Shown: in pieces, positions 48,153-56,685 of the stretch
Position numbering within the stretch: position 1 is the stretch's first letter
Layout: each line of letters opens with the position of its first letter
Origin: Planctomycetota bacterium
GTDB lineage: Bacteria; Planctomycetota; UBA1135; UBA2386
Reading direction: 5' to 3'
Assembly: GCA_020638735.1 (NCBI GenBank)
Contig: JACKHZ010000014.1
Span: 1-64,000, forward strand
Length of the DNA: 64,000 nt
The notes under the pieces: generated by a model
The model's database searches: none
Seen by the model: only the letters and a program-made list of their open reading frames with translations
What the model was told of the DNA's origin: nothing
Made by a program: the position numbers and the translations under genes

Positions 48153-50730
48153 CTGGCTGCGCATCGCGCTGACGCTCTCGGGCATCGCGCTCGGCGTGGC
48201 GATCGTCGTGGCCATCTACGTGATGGACTTCAACACGATCCAGAGCCGGCTGGTCCAGCAGGACCCGCAGCGCGGCCGCGTCGACCTCGAGGTGTTGCCG
48301 GTGGCGCAGAGCCAGCCGACCGCCGAGGTGCTCGCCGACCTGCGCCGCCGCGACGGCGTCGCCGACGTCGCCGTCTGGCGCGAGGCGCGCGGCGTGCTGC
48401 AGGTCGCCGCGCCCGCCGACGCCAGGCCGCCGCTCGACGTCGCCGTGTTCGGCCTCGGCCCGGTGCCGGCGGGCACCTTCGCCCACTACGTCGTCGCCCG
48501 CGGACGCGACCTCGAGGCGGCCGACGCCGAGCCGGGCAGCTACGGCGTGTTGCTCGGCGGCGCCGCCGCGCAGCAGCTCGGCGTCGACGTCGGCGCGAAG
48601 CTGACGCTGCGCGAGCCGCCGCCGCAGCAGCGGGTCGAGTGCGTCGACGGCAAGCTCGTGCCGGTGCCGCTGCCGCCGGGGGGCGAGCGCTTCGCCGCCG
48701 ACGTGACCGTGGTCGGCGTGCTGGCGCCCGAGCGCCTCGGCAAGCGCAACTTCGAGCTGATGGCGGTCGTCGCGTTCGACCTCTCGGGCTCGCTGCGCGC
48801 GGTCGGGCAGAGCCTGTTCCACGTGCTGCGCGAGCCGGGCGCCGACCTCGACCGGCTCAAGCAGGAGCTCGGTCAGGGCTACACGGTGCAGGACGCCCGT
48901 GGCGCGTTGATCGGCGAAGGCGCCGACGAGCGCGCGTTCCGCAACGGCCTCAAGGTGCTCGGCGGGCTGGCGCTGCTGCTGGGCATGTACGTCGTGTTCC
49001 AGACGCTGTCGCACTCGCTGATGGCGCGCATCCGTCAGCTCGGCCTGCTGCGCTGCCTCGGCGCCGGGACGGGCGCGATCACGCGGATCTTCCTGCTCGA
49101 CGCGCTGCTGCTCGGCGTCCTGGGATCGGTGCTCGGCGTCGGCCTGGGGCTGCTGCTGGCGCTGTTCCTGCAGCGCGAGAACGTCAGCTCGCTCGGCCTC
49201 GGCAAGCAGTGGTCGACGTTCGAGGTGCCGTGGTTCCCGGTGCTGTGGACGGCCGGGCTCGGCGTGCTGTTCACGTTGGCCGGCGCGATGTTCCCGCTGG
49301 TGCGGGCGCGGCAGGTGCCGGCGCTCGACATCCTGCGCGCGCGCGGCCTGGCGCCCGGCAACGACGACGGCGTCGACCTGATGCGCGGCGTGCACACCTG
49401 GATGCTCGGTCTGCTGGTCGTCGCGCTGCCGCTCGCCTACCTGGCGATGACGCCGCTGGCGGTGGAGGAAGGGCAGGAGACGCGCGCCGTGCTGCTCGAG
49501 CTGGCGGGCATGCTCGGGCTGTTCGGCGGCGTGCTGCTGCTGGCGCCCGGCATCACCACGCTGCTCGGCCGGGCGCTGCTGCTGCCGTTCCGGCCGTTGA
49601 TGCCGTTGGCGACCTGGCTGGTGGCCAAGGTCCTGAAGCGCTCCGCCGGCCGCGTCGCCGCGTCGGTCTGCGGCCTGTCGGCGGTGTTGCTGGCGGTGCT
49701 CGGCCTGAAGAGCGTCACCGCGTCGCTGACCGCCGACGTGCGCGAGTTCTCGCGCGCGGCGATGGACGACCGCGCGTTCCTGATGGTGGAGTCGAAGACC
49801 CGCGACGAGGTCGCGGCGCTGGCGACGCTGCCGGGCGTCACCGGCGTCGACGCGTTCGAGGGCACGGTGATGAGCGGCGGCTTCCTGCTGCGCGGGCTCG
49901 ACGTCGCCGCCGCCGCCGGTCGCGACGGGCCGCTCGAGCGCGAGGGCGCGCTGGTGCACCGCTACACCGACGACCGCGCGCGCACGCTGATCGCCAGTCG
50001 CCGGCTGGCCAAGGCGCGCGGCTGGAAGCCCGGCGAGCTGGTGGCGATGCGCGACAAGAACGGCGTGCCGGTCAGCTACGAGGTGCTGGCGATCAGCGAC
50101 CGCGCCGGCTTCGACAGCGACGAACGCGCGTTCGCCATCGCCTCGCCGCACTGGCTGCGCCGCGACTTCTGCATCACCGACCGCTGCGTCGAGAACCTGA
50201 CCCTGCACCTCGAGCCGGGGACCGACCCCGACCGTGTCATCGGCCAGGCGCGGGAGGCGCTCGGCGGGCTGATCCGCGGCAAGTCCGGCGACTGGGTGCG
50301 CGGCTACCTGCTGCGCGACGTCGGCCGCGACTTCCGCATCTTCGACGCGCTGCTGTTCCTGATGCTGGTGCTGGCCGGCGTCGGCCTGCTCAACGGCATG
50401 ACGATCGCCGCGCTCGGCCGGGCCCGCGAGCTCGGCGTGCTGCGCGCGCTGGGCATGTCCCGGGGTGCGCTCGGCGGCTCGTTCCTGGTCGAAGGCGCGG
50501 TCGTCGCCGGCCTCGCCAGCGCGCTGTCGCTCGGCCTCGCCTTCCTGCTGGCGCAGGTGCTGGTGTTCGGCATGAACGTCGTCGCCCGCCTGGACGCGCC
50601 GGTGCAGCTGCCGTGGCGCTGGTTCGGCTACGTGCCGGTGCTGGCGCTCGGCACGGCGCTGGTCGCGTCGCTGCTGCCGGCCTGGCGGGCGCTGCGGCAG
50701 AGCCCGAGCGAGTCGGTGCGCTACGAGTAG
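48109..50730 (+). CDS. ABC transporter permease with two FtsX-like domains
   Basis: An 873-residue membrane protein. One N-terminal helix (LRIALTLSGIALGVAIVVAIYVM), a large MacB-like periplasmic domain, then three helices of the first FtsX core (ALLLGMYVVFQTLSHSLMARIRQLGLLRCLGAGTGAI). More helices and a second periplasmic domain follow, and a final FtsX core (LLFLMLVLAGVGLLNGMTIAALGRARELGVLRALGMSRGAL). This ten-helix double-FtsX layout is common to uncharacterised bacterial exporters. The substrate is unknown. Confidence 0.88.
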   Translation: MSLTYFVVSRNWASSWLRIALTLSGIALGVAIVVAIYVMDFNTIQSRLVQQDPQRGRVDLEVLPVAQSQPTAEVLADLRRRDGVADVAVWREARGVLQVAAPADARPPLDVAVFGLGPVPAGTFAHYVVARGRDLEAADAEPGSYGVLLGGAAAQQLGVDVGAKLTLREPPPQQRVECVDGKLVPVPLPPGGERFAADVTVVGVLAPERLGKRNFELMAVVAFDLSGSLRAVGQSLFHVLREPGADLDRLKQELGQGYTVQDARGALIGEGADERAFRNGLKVLGGLALLLGMYVVFQTLSHSLMARIRQLGLLRCLGAGTGAITRIFLLDALLLGVLGSVLGVGLGLLLALFLQRENVSSLGLGKQWSTFEVPWFPVLWTAGLGVLFTLAGAMFPLVRARQVPALDILRARGLAPGNDDGVDLMRGVHTWMLGLLVVALPLAYLAMTPLAVEEGQETRAVLLELAGMLGLFGGVLLLAPGITTLLGRALLLPFRPLMPLATWLVAKVLKRSAGRVAASVCGLSAVLLAVLGLKSVTASLTADVREFSRAAMDDRAFLMVESKTRDEVAALATLPGVTGVDAFEGTVMSGGFLLRGLDVAAAAGRDGPLEREGALVHRYTDDRARTLIASRRLAKARGWKPGELVAMRDKNGVPVSYEVLAISDRAGFDSDERAFAIASPHWLRRDFCITDRCVENLTLHLEPGTDPDRVIGQAREALGGLIRGKSGDWVRGYLLRDVGRDFRIFDALLFLMLVLAGVGLLNGMTIAALGRARELGVLRALGMSRGALGGSFLVEGAVVAGLASALSLGLAFLLAQVLVFGMNVVARLDAPVQLPWRWFGYVPVLALGTALVASLLPAWRALRQSPSESVRYE

Positions 50731-50803
50731 CCGCCGGCTGTGCGGCGCCGGGCGGTGGGTGGGCTGGAATGCGCCTGCCGCGGCGGGTACGACGTGCGGC
50801 CGA

Positions 50804-52606
50804 ATGAAGCAGCGCAGCCCCTGGCAGAGAACCCACACCTGCGGCGAACTGAACCGCGAGCACGTCGGCACCGAGGTCGTGCTGAACGGCTGGATCGAGA
50901 ACCACCGCGACCACGGCCAGCTGGTGTTCGTCGACCTGCGCGACCGCCACGGCGTGACGCAGATCGTCGGCCACACCGAGACCGACGGCATCGGCGAAGG
51001 GGTCTTCGAGCGGCTGCGCAAGCTCGGGGCCGAGGACTGCGTGTCGGTGACGGGCCGCGTGCGCGCGCGCGACGCCGACAAGATCAACAAGAACCGCGCG
51101 ACCGGCGAGATCGAGCTGCTGGTCACGGGCCTCGTCGTGCTCGGCGAGGCCGCGACGCCACCGTTCGAGATCCTCGACGAGGCCGAGGCCAACGAGGAGC
51201 TGCGCATGCGCTACCGCTACCTCGACCTGCGCCGCCGGCCGCTGCAGGAGGCGCTGGTGAAGCGCGCGCGCTTCGTCACCGCGATCCGCAACTACCTCCA
51301 GGACCAGCGCTTCGTCGACATCGAGACGCCGATCCTGACGAAGAGCTCGCCCGAGGGCGCGCGCGACTACCTGGTGCCGAGCCGCGTGCACCCGGGCAAG
51401 TTCTACGCGCTGCCGCAGAGCCCGCAGATCTGGAAGCAGCTGTGCATGGTCGCGGGCCTGGACCGCTACTACCAGATCGCGCGCTGCTTCCGCGACGAGG
51501 ACCTGCGCGCCGACCGGCAACCCGAGTTCACGCAGATCGACCTCGAGATGTCGTTCGTCGAGGAGCACGACGTGCTCGACCTCGTCGAGGGCATGGTCGT
51601 GCACGGCATGCGCGAGGGCTTCGGCGTCGAGCTGCCGCAGCCGTTCCCGCGCTTCGACTTCGAGCAGGCGATGGCGCTCTACGGCAGCGACAAGCCCGAC
51701 CTGCGCTTCGGCATGGAGCTGATCGACCTCAGCGAGCACGCGAAGACCAGCGCCTTCAAGGTCTTCCAGGGCGCGGTCGAGACCGGCGGCATGGTCAAGG
51801 GCATCGCCGTCGAGGGCGCTGCCGACAAGTACTCGCGCAAGAACATCGACGCGCTGACCGCCTTCTCGCAGGGCTACGGCGCCAAGGGCCTGGCCTGGGC
51901 CAAGGTCACCGCGAACGGCGTCGAGGGCTCGATCGCCAGGTTCTACGAGGGCGCGGCCGGCCAGGAGCTGATCGCCAGGATGGGCGCCAAGCCGGGCGAC
52001 CTGCTGCTGTTCGTCGCCGACCAGGCGAAGGTCGTGCACAAGGCGCTCGGCGAGGTGCGGCTCAAGGTCGCGGCCGAGCTCGGCCTGCGCGACCCGAAGA
52101 AGTTCCGCTGCTGCTGGGTGCTCAACTTCCCGATGTTCGAATGGAACGAGGACCGGCAGCGCTGGCAGTACGCGCACAACCCGTTCTCGGCGCCGGTCGA
52201 CTGGGACAACACCGACTTCGAGAAGGACCCGGAGTACCACCGCAGCCGCGCCTACGACTTCGTCATGAACGGCTGGGAGCTCGGCTCGGGCTCGATCCGC
52301 ATCCACAAGCCGGAGCTGCAGAAGAAGGTCTTCCAGTTCCTCGGCATCAGCGAGGAGGAGCAGCAGCGCAACTTCGGCTACATGCTCGAGGCCTACAAGT
52401 ACGGCGGCCCGCCGCACGGCGGCATCGCGCTCGGCCTCGATCGCATGTGCGCGCTGGCGCTCGGCCGCGACGGCATCCGCGACGTGATCGCGTTCCCGAA
52501 GACGGCGATGGCGGTCGACCTGATGGCGCAGGCGCCGAATCTGGTCTCCGCCGAGCAGATGGCCGAGCTGCAGATCGTCAGCACGGCGAAGAAGCCCGAC
52601 GCCTGA
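50804..52606 (+). CDS. aspS: Aspartyl-tRNA synthetase
   Basis: A 600-residue bacterial-type AspRS: OB-fold anticodon domain (VVLNGWIENHRDHGQLVFVDLRDRHG), class II motif 2 RCFRDEDLRADRQPEFTQIDLEMSF, inserted GAD domain (about 290-400), and motif 3 GGIALGLDRM. Start at MKQRSPWQRTHTCGEL; the 15-codon longer start is not conserved-looking. Whether it also charges tRNA-Asn cannot be decided here. Confidence 0.96.
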   Translation: MKQRSPWQRTHTCGELNREHVGTEVVLNGWIENHRDHGQLVFVDLRDRHGVTQIVGHTETDGIGEGVFERLRKLGAEDCVSVTGRVRARDADKINKNRATGEIELLVTGLVVLGEAATPPFEILDEAEANEELRMRYRYLDLRRRPLQEALVKRARFVTAIRNYLQDQRFVDIETPILTKSSPEGARDYLVPSRVHPGKFYALPQSPQIWKQLCMVAGLDRYYQIARCFRDEDLRADRQPEFTQIDLEMSFVEEHDVLDLVEGMVVHGMREGFGVELPQPFPRFDFEQAMALYGSDKPDLRFGMELIDLSEHAKTSAFKVFQGAVETGGMVKGIAVEGAADKYSRKNIDALTAFSQGYGAKGLAWAKVTANGVEGSIARFYEGAAGQELIARMGAKPGDLLLFVADQAKVVHKALGEVRLKVAAELGLRDPKKFRCCWVLNFPMFEWNEDRQRWQYAHNPFSAPVDWDNTDFEKDPEYHRSRAYDFVMNGWELGSGSIRIHKPELQKKVFQFLGISEEEQQRNFGYMLEAYKYGGPPHGGIALGLDRMCALALGRDGIRDVIAFPKTAMAVDLMAQAPNLVSAEQMAELQIVSTAKKPDA

Positions 52607-52648
52607 GGTCTGTTGCCACGGCTGCGCGCCGGGCCGAACGCTGCGATG

Positions 52649-54535
52649 TCACTTGGGTGGGGTCAAGGTCACCAGAGCGCGCGGATCCGTCACTTCGGCG
52701 AGCCAGCGGCGGCCAGCGACAGCGACCTGGAGCTGCAGCACGTCCTGGCTGGGCACGATCAGGTGGAAGCTGCCGTCGGGTCCGGACCGTCCCTGAAACC
52801 AACGTTCTGCGCATTGGGCATGGACGCCGGGCGTCGTCAACTGCACCTGTGCTCCATGGACGGGGCTGGCAGCCTCGTCGAGCACCCGTCCGCTCACCAC
52901 GGTGGTCGGGATCATGTGGACCGTGACCGGAACCGTGTCACCCTCCGACACGGTGACGATCGCCTGGCCGAACGTGCCAAGGTCGGCCGTGGCGAGGTGC
53001 AGGCGGTGAACACCGGTCGGTAGGGGCAGCGAGCGGTCCAGCGAGTAGAGCGTTCCAGCGCTCACCGGCCCCCCGGCTGCGACGGAAGTCGCGAGGTAGT
53101 GGAATGGAATCGGCCAACCGACTGCGCCGAGCGCGCCCGCCGCGAGTGGCTGGACCTGGACCTTGCCGATGCGCGGCATCTGCAGCAGCACCGGGCTCTT
53201 CGACGTCACCGGATCCGCTTCCTGCCAGAACCCGGCATGGCTGGGGTGCTGTGCGATGAGCCGATACGAAGCTCCTTCCGTCGCGGCGAACTCGAAGCTA
53301 CCCGTGGCGTCTACCAGGACTTGCTGGGTGTTGTCCAAGGCGATCTCGAGGTCCCAGCCGCTCGGCGTCATCAACACGCTCGTACCGATGCAGGGGCTAC
53401 CGTCGGCGAAGGTGACCCGGCCACGCAGGTTGGCGGGCAATCCAAGCGGCTGCAGCACGATCGGCGGCAACTCGGCGATCGCTTGATCGCCGCGCAGGGT
53501 GATCGTCGAAGCACTCGGCTCGTGGCCATCAGCGGACGCGAGCAACAGCAGCGTGCCGTCAGTCGGGCAATGGATGACGAACAGGTCCTCGGTGTTGGAG
53601 CGTCGTGCCGACAGCGGCAAGCGCTTGCCCGCCGCGTCGAGGAAAGCCGCCAGCACGTTGACGCCCTGGCTATCGGCGGTTTCTGCCTTCATGGCACGCA
53701 GTCGGCAAACGGTCTCGCTGCCCCGCAGGATGGCGGAGCCGTCGAGCAGGGTGGAGAGGTCCGGTCGGAACGTGAACAGGCGCTGGCTGCTCTGCGAGCG
53801 CGCGTTGATCACCAGGTCCTGCAGCGGTGCTGGACAGCTGGCGGGAGTGGTGAAGGAGCCGTCGGCGCTCGTGCTTCCGCCGCCGGCGTGATGCAGCGCC
53901 CCGGTCGGCAAGCGGGAGTAGACGACGAAATCGAAGACCGCGAAGCTGCCATCCGGCTCCTGGATGCGGCCGGCCAGCGTCTGGTGGTGACTGGCGCGGA
54001 GTTCCAGCAGATGGTCGAGCACGCACCAGCCTTGCTCCGCGATGGTCTCTTCGATCTCGATGCGAAACGGGTAGCTGCCGAACGGTTGCCATGCCCGGGT
54101 GGGGGCGGTGAACGAGAACCGTCCGTCCGCGTCGATCGCAGCGAGGATGTCGTCGGCGCGCGATCGCCCTTCGCGCTGGCGCCATTGCAGAAGAAGTCGG
54201 GCAGAGGTCTCGTTCCGCCACGGCGTCACCGTGCCCTGTACCACCCAGTCTGTCTCGCGGGTGTCGGCAGAGGCTACGAGCTGTCGGACCACCACCTGCA
54301 ACGGCAGGTCCATCTCGATGTCTGACGGTGCGGAGCCGGATGGCTCTGTCGATGCAGTTGAATGCACCGGTGGGGGATCGATCTCGGGCGCCGCCTCACT
54401 ACCGTCGCCGCCCCGGCAACGCACGAGTATCGCCGTGCCGACGAGGGTGGCTGCCAGGGCCCAGCCGAGCCATTGCCGTTGCCAGTGCTGTGTGGAAGTC
54501 AAAGCCACGCCCACTTGCAGCTGCCGAAGTAGCAC
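52649..54535 (-). CDS. Membrane-anchored protein with carboxypeptidase-regulatory-like repeats
   Basis: Up to 628 residues. A single N-terminal helix (WLGWALAATLVGTAILV) is followed by an extracellular beta-rich region with several CarboxypepD_reg-like units: NLRGRVTFADGSPCIGTSVLMTP, VSGRVLDEAASPVHGAQVQLTTPG and GSFHLIVPSQDVLQLQVAVAG. Such units are surface or stalk modules; no enzyme is visible. The start is uncertain: GTG at 54535 lies inside the upstream Cys-rich gene, and a GTG at 54508 is an alternative. Codons use more A/T at third positions than neighbours, hinting at relaxed selection or transfer. Confidence 0.7.
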   Translation of the reverse strand: MLLRQLQVGVALTSTQHWQRQWLGWALAATLVGTAILVRCRGGDGSEAAPEIDPPPVHSTASTEPSGSAPSDIEMDLPLQVVVRQLVASADTRETDWVVQGTVTPWRNETSARLLLQWRQREGRSRADDILAAIDADGRFSFTAPTRAWQPFGSYPFRIEIEETIAEQGWCVLDHLLELRASHHQTLAGRIQEPDGSFAVFDFVVYSRLPTGALHHAGGGSTSADGSFTTPASCPAPLQDLVINARSQSSQRLFTFRPDLSTLLDGSAILRGSETVCRLRAMKAETADSQGVNVLAAFLDAAGKRLPLSARRSNTEDLFVIHCPTDGTLLLLASADGHEPSASTITLRGDQAIAELPPIVLQPLGLPANLRGRVTFADGSPCIGTSVLMTPSGWDLEIALDNTQQVLVDATGSFEFAATEGASYRLIAQHPSHAGFWQEADPVTSKSPVLLQMPRIGKVQVQPLAAGALGAVGWPIPFHYLATSVAAGGPVSAGTLYSLDRSLPLPTGVHRLHLATADLGTFGQAIVTVSEGDTVPVTVHMIPTTVVSGRVLDEAASPVHGAQVQLTTPGVHAQCAERWFQGRSGPDGSFHLIVPSQDVLQLQVAVAGRRWLAEVTDPRALVTLTPPK

Positions 54536-54939
54536 AGGTTGCCCGTGGGGTCCCAGAGGCCACCGTTGGTCTCACAAGCAGTCCTGGTGGTCAGGCCCGG
54601 GTGCAGCAGCATGTAGCACTGTCCGTTGTACCAGGTCCCACCGAACGACGAGCAGCCGCTGGGGGAGGTTGGTCCAGGCATGACGACCTTGTCTCGGGTC
54701 ACGCAAGCGCAGGAAGCGTCCCCGCCTTGTTCGTCCCAATCGGCGATGCCGCTCGTCGAGCGGGGCAGGCACTTCGAACAGCGGATCTCGGATGAGAGCA
54801 GCAAGCACTGCGCATTGGCTGAACAAGTGCCATGCAAGCCGATCGAACAATCTGGGCCGATAGTGGTCGGCGGCGGGTCGTCGTCGCCGATGAGGATGGC
54901 GGTAGACAAGCAGAGGGCGATGAACAGGGTTCCCTTCAT
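54499..54939 (-). CDS. Secreted Cys-rich small protein
   Basis: A 146-residue protein with signal peptide (MKGTLFIALCLSTAILIG) and about 14 Cys. The C-terminal half holds two similar units: SPSGCSSFGGTWYNGQCYMLL and ACETNGGLWDPTGNLCYFG, both of the pattern C-x-x-x-G-G-x-W-x-x-x-x-x-C-Y. The ATG at 54937-54939 has GAGGAAG about 7 nt upstream. It overlaps the downstream gene by up to 37 nt, so the two are co-translated. I do not recognise the family. Confidence 0.65.
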   Translation of the reverse strand: MKGTLFIALCLSTAILIGDDDPPPTTIGPDCSIGLHGTCSANAQCLLLSSEIRCSKCLPRSTSGIADWDEQGGDASCACVTRDKVVMPGPTSPSGCSSFGGTWYNGQCYMLLHPGLTTRTACETNGGLWDPTGNLCYFGSCKWAWL

Positions 54940-55198
54940 GACTTCTTCCTCGGTGCCAACGCGGGGGCAACTTCGAGGCTACTCGAAGAGGGGGGGGGCG
55001 TCAATGGGTTTGCAATGAAGAGATCGTGCTCCCGGTAACGAGCGAAGCCGCGACTTGGAGCACGGCGAAGGATCCGGTCGTTCTGGGCTGCGGTTCCTCC
55101 CACAGGTCGTCTGCGATGGCGAGGCGCGGCGCTATCCCGTCGACGCCGAACGGGTGATCGTCGAGTAGCCGCCGCCGCTGCGCTACAACGGCCGGCAC

Positions 55199-56638
55199 AT
55201 GACCCCGCTACGACTCTCCGTGCTCGCGGCGTTGGGCGCCTGCACTTCGCCACAGCTGCCGCGCGTGCCCGAACCGCGCGACCTGCCGCTGCCGACCGCG
55301 GCGCAGCTCCGCTGGCAGCAGGCCGAGTTCGGCGTGCTGGTGTCGCTGGACATGCACACGTTCGGCGATGGACGCTACGTGCAGCAGCAGGCCCGCGTGA
55401 CGCCGGTCGACGACGTCGACCGCTTCGCGCCGGCGCAGCTCGACGCGGAGCAGTGGGTGCTCGCCGCCAAGGCCGCCGGCGCGCGCTTCGCCATCCTGAC
55501 CGCGTCGCACGAGTCGGGCTTCCGGCTGTGGCAGTCGCACGCCAATCCGTACTGCCTGAAGGCGACCCGCTGGGGCGACGGCCGCCGCGACGTCGTCGGT
55601 GAGTTCCACGACGCGTGCGAGCGCCACGGTCTGCTGCCCGGCATCTACGTCGGCACCCGCTGGAACGCGCAGCTCGGCATCTACGACTTCCGCGTCACCG
55701 AGCGCAGCGGGATCAGCCAGGAGCAGTACAACCGACTGATCGAGGCCGAGGTCGAAGAGCTGTGCACGCGCTACGGCGAGTGGTTCGAGTTCTGGTTCGA
55801 CGGCGGCGCGCACGGCCCCGAACAGGGCGGCCCGGACCTGTTGTCGATCGTCGCCGCGCACCAGCCGGACGCCGTCTTCTACCACAACCTGCAGCGCGCC
55901 GACGCGCGCTGGGGCGGCTCGGAGAGCGGCACCGTGCCGTATCCGTGCTGGGCCACGTTCCCGTTCCAGGCGACCGGCGCCGGCGAGAGCGCGCGCGCGG
56001 TGATCGCGCAGCACGGCTTCGCGCTGCTGAAGCATGGTGACCCCGACGGCCGCTGGTGGATGCCGGCGATGTCCGACGCGCCGCTGCGCGGCCACGGCGG
56101 CCACGAGTGGTTCTGGGAACCTGGCGACGAGCGTCTGCTGCAGCCGGTCGACAAGCTGGTCGACATGTACTGCCGATCGGTCGGGCACAACTCGACGCTG
56201 ATCCTCGGCATCTGCCCCGACGATCGCGGCCTCGTGCCCGACGCCGACGTTGCGCGGCTGGCCGCGTTCGGCGCCGCGCGCGAACGGCAGTTCGCGGCGC
56301 CGGTGGCGGTGGCAGACGCGATCGCGCCCGGCGCGGAGGTCGAGCTCGCGTTCGGCGGCGAACGCAGCTTCGACCTGGTCGTGCTGCAGGAGGACATCCG
56401 CCACGGCGAGCGCGTGCGCGGCTACCAGCTGCAGGTGCGGCAGGGCGGGCGTTGGCTGGACCTCGGCACGGGGTCGTGCATCGGCCACCAGCGCATCCAC
56501 GTGCTCGACGCCACGGCGACCGGCGACGCGCTGCGGGTGGTCGTGCGCGAGGCGCGCGGCGAGCCGCGGCTCCTGCGGGTGGCGGCGCACCGCGACGAAG
56601 CTGATGCGGCGCGGCGCTGGCAGCAGCGGCCGCGCTGA
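55199..56638 (+). CDS. GH29-type alpha-L-fucosidase-like lipoprotein
   Basis: A 479-residue protein with a lipoprotein signal (MTPLRLSVLAALGAC). The TIM-barrel carries GH29 features: QQAEFGVLVSLDMHTFGDG (usual FGxFIHWG), ILTASHESGFRLWQS, GIYVG, and FEFWFDGGAHGPEQG, in which the Asp of WFDG is the expected nucleophile. VGHNSTLILGICPDDRGLV matches the family's NGNxLLNxxPxxDG. A C-terminal beta sandwich follows. It should cut alpha-fucosyl bonds outside the cytoplasm; this divergent branch may have another substrate. Confidence 0.82.
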   Translation: MTPLRLSVLAALGACTSPQLPRVPEPRDLPLPTAAQLRWQQAEFGVLVSLDMHTFGDGRYVQQQARVTPVDDVDRFAPAQLDAEQWVLAAKAAGARFAILTASHESGFRLWQSHANPYCLKATRWGDGRRDVVGEFHDACERHGLLPGIYVGTRWNAQLGIYDFRVTERSGISQEQYNRLIEAEVEELCTRYGEWFEFWFDGGAHGPEQGGPDLLSIVAAHQPDAVFYHNLQRADARWGGSESGTVPYPCWATFPFQATGAGESARAVIAQHGFALLKHGDPDGRWWMPAMSDAPLRGHGGHEWFWEPGDERLLQPVDKLVDMYCRSVGHNSTLILGICPDDRGLVPDADVARLAAFGAARERQFAAPVAVADAIAPGAEVELAFGGERSFDLVVLQEDIRHGERVRGYQLQVRQGGRWLDLGTGSCIGHQRIHVLDATATGDALRVVVREARGEPRLLRVAAHRDEADAARRWQQRPR

Positions 56639-56651
56639 GCGGTGGGCGGCA

Positions 56652-56672
56652 GGCGGGCGCGCGGCGCCCGCC
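56652..56672. terminator. Hairpin between convergent genes
   Basis: A perfect 8-bp stem (GGCGGGCG / CGCCCGCC, 5-nt loop) in the 47-nt gap between the fucosidase gene and the convergent serine-hydrolase gene. No T tract. Confidence 0.4.
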
Positions 56673-56685
56673 GCCGGCCCGGCCG

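Noticed and set aside
55019..55170. Possible C-terminal gene remnant (frame ending in RRYPVDAERVIVE) upstream of the fucosidase gene
   Set aside because: Only about 30 plausible residues, no start and no recognisable family; too short to support.
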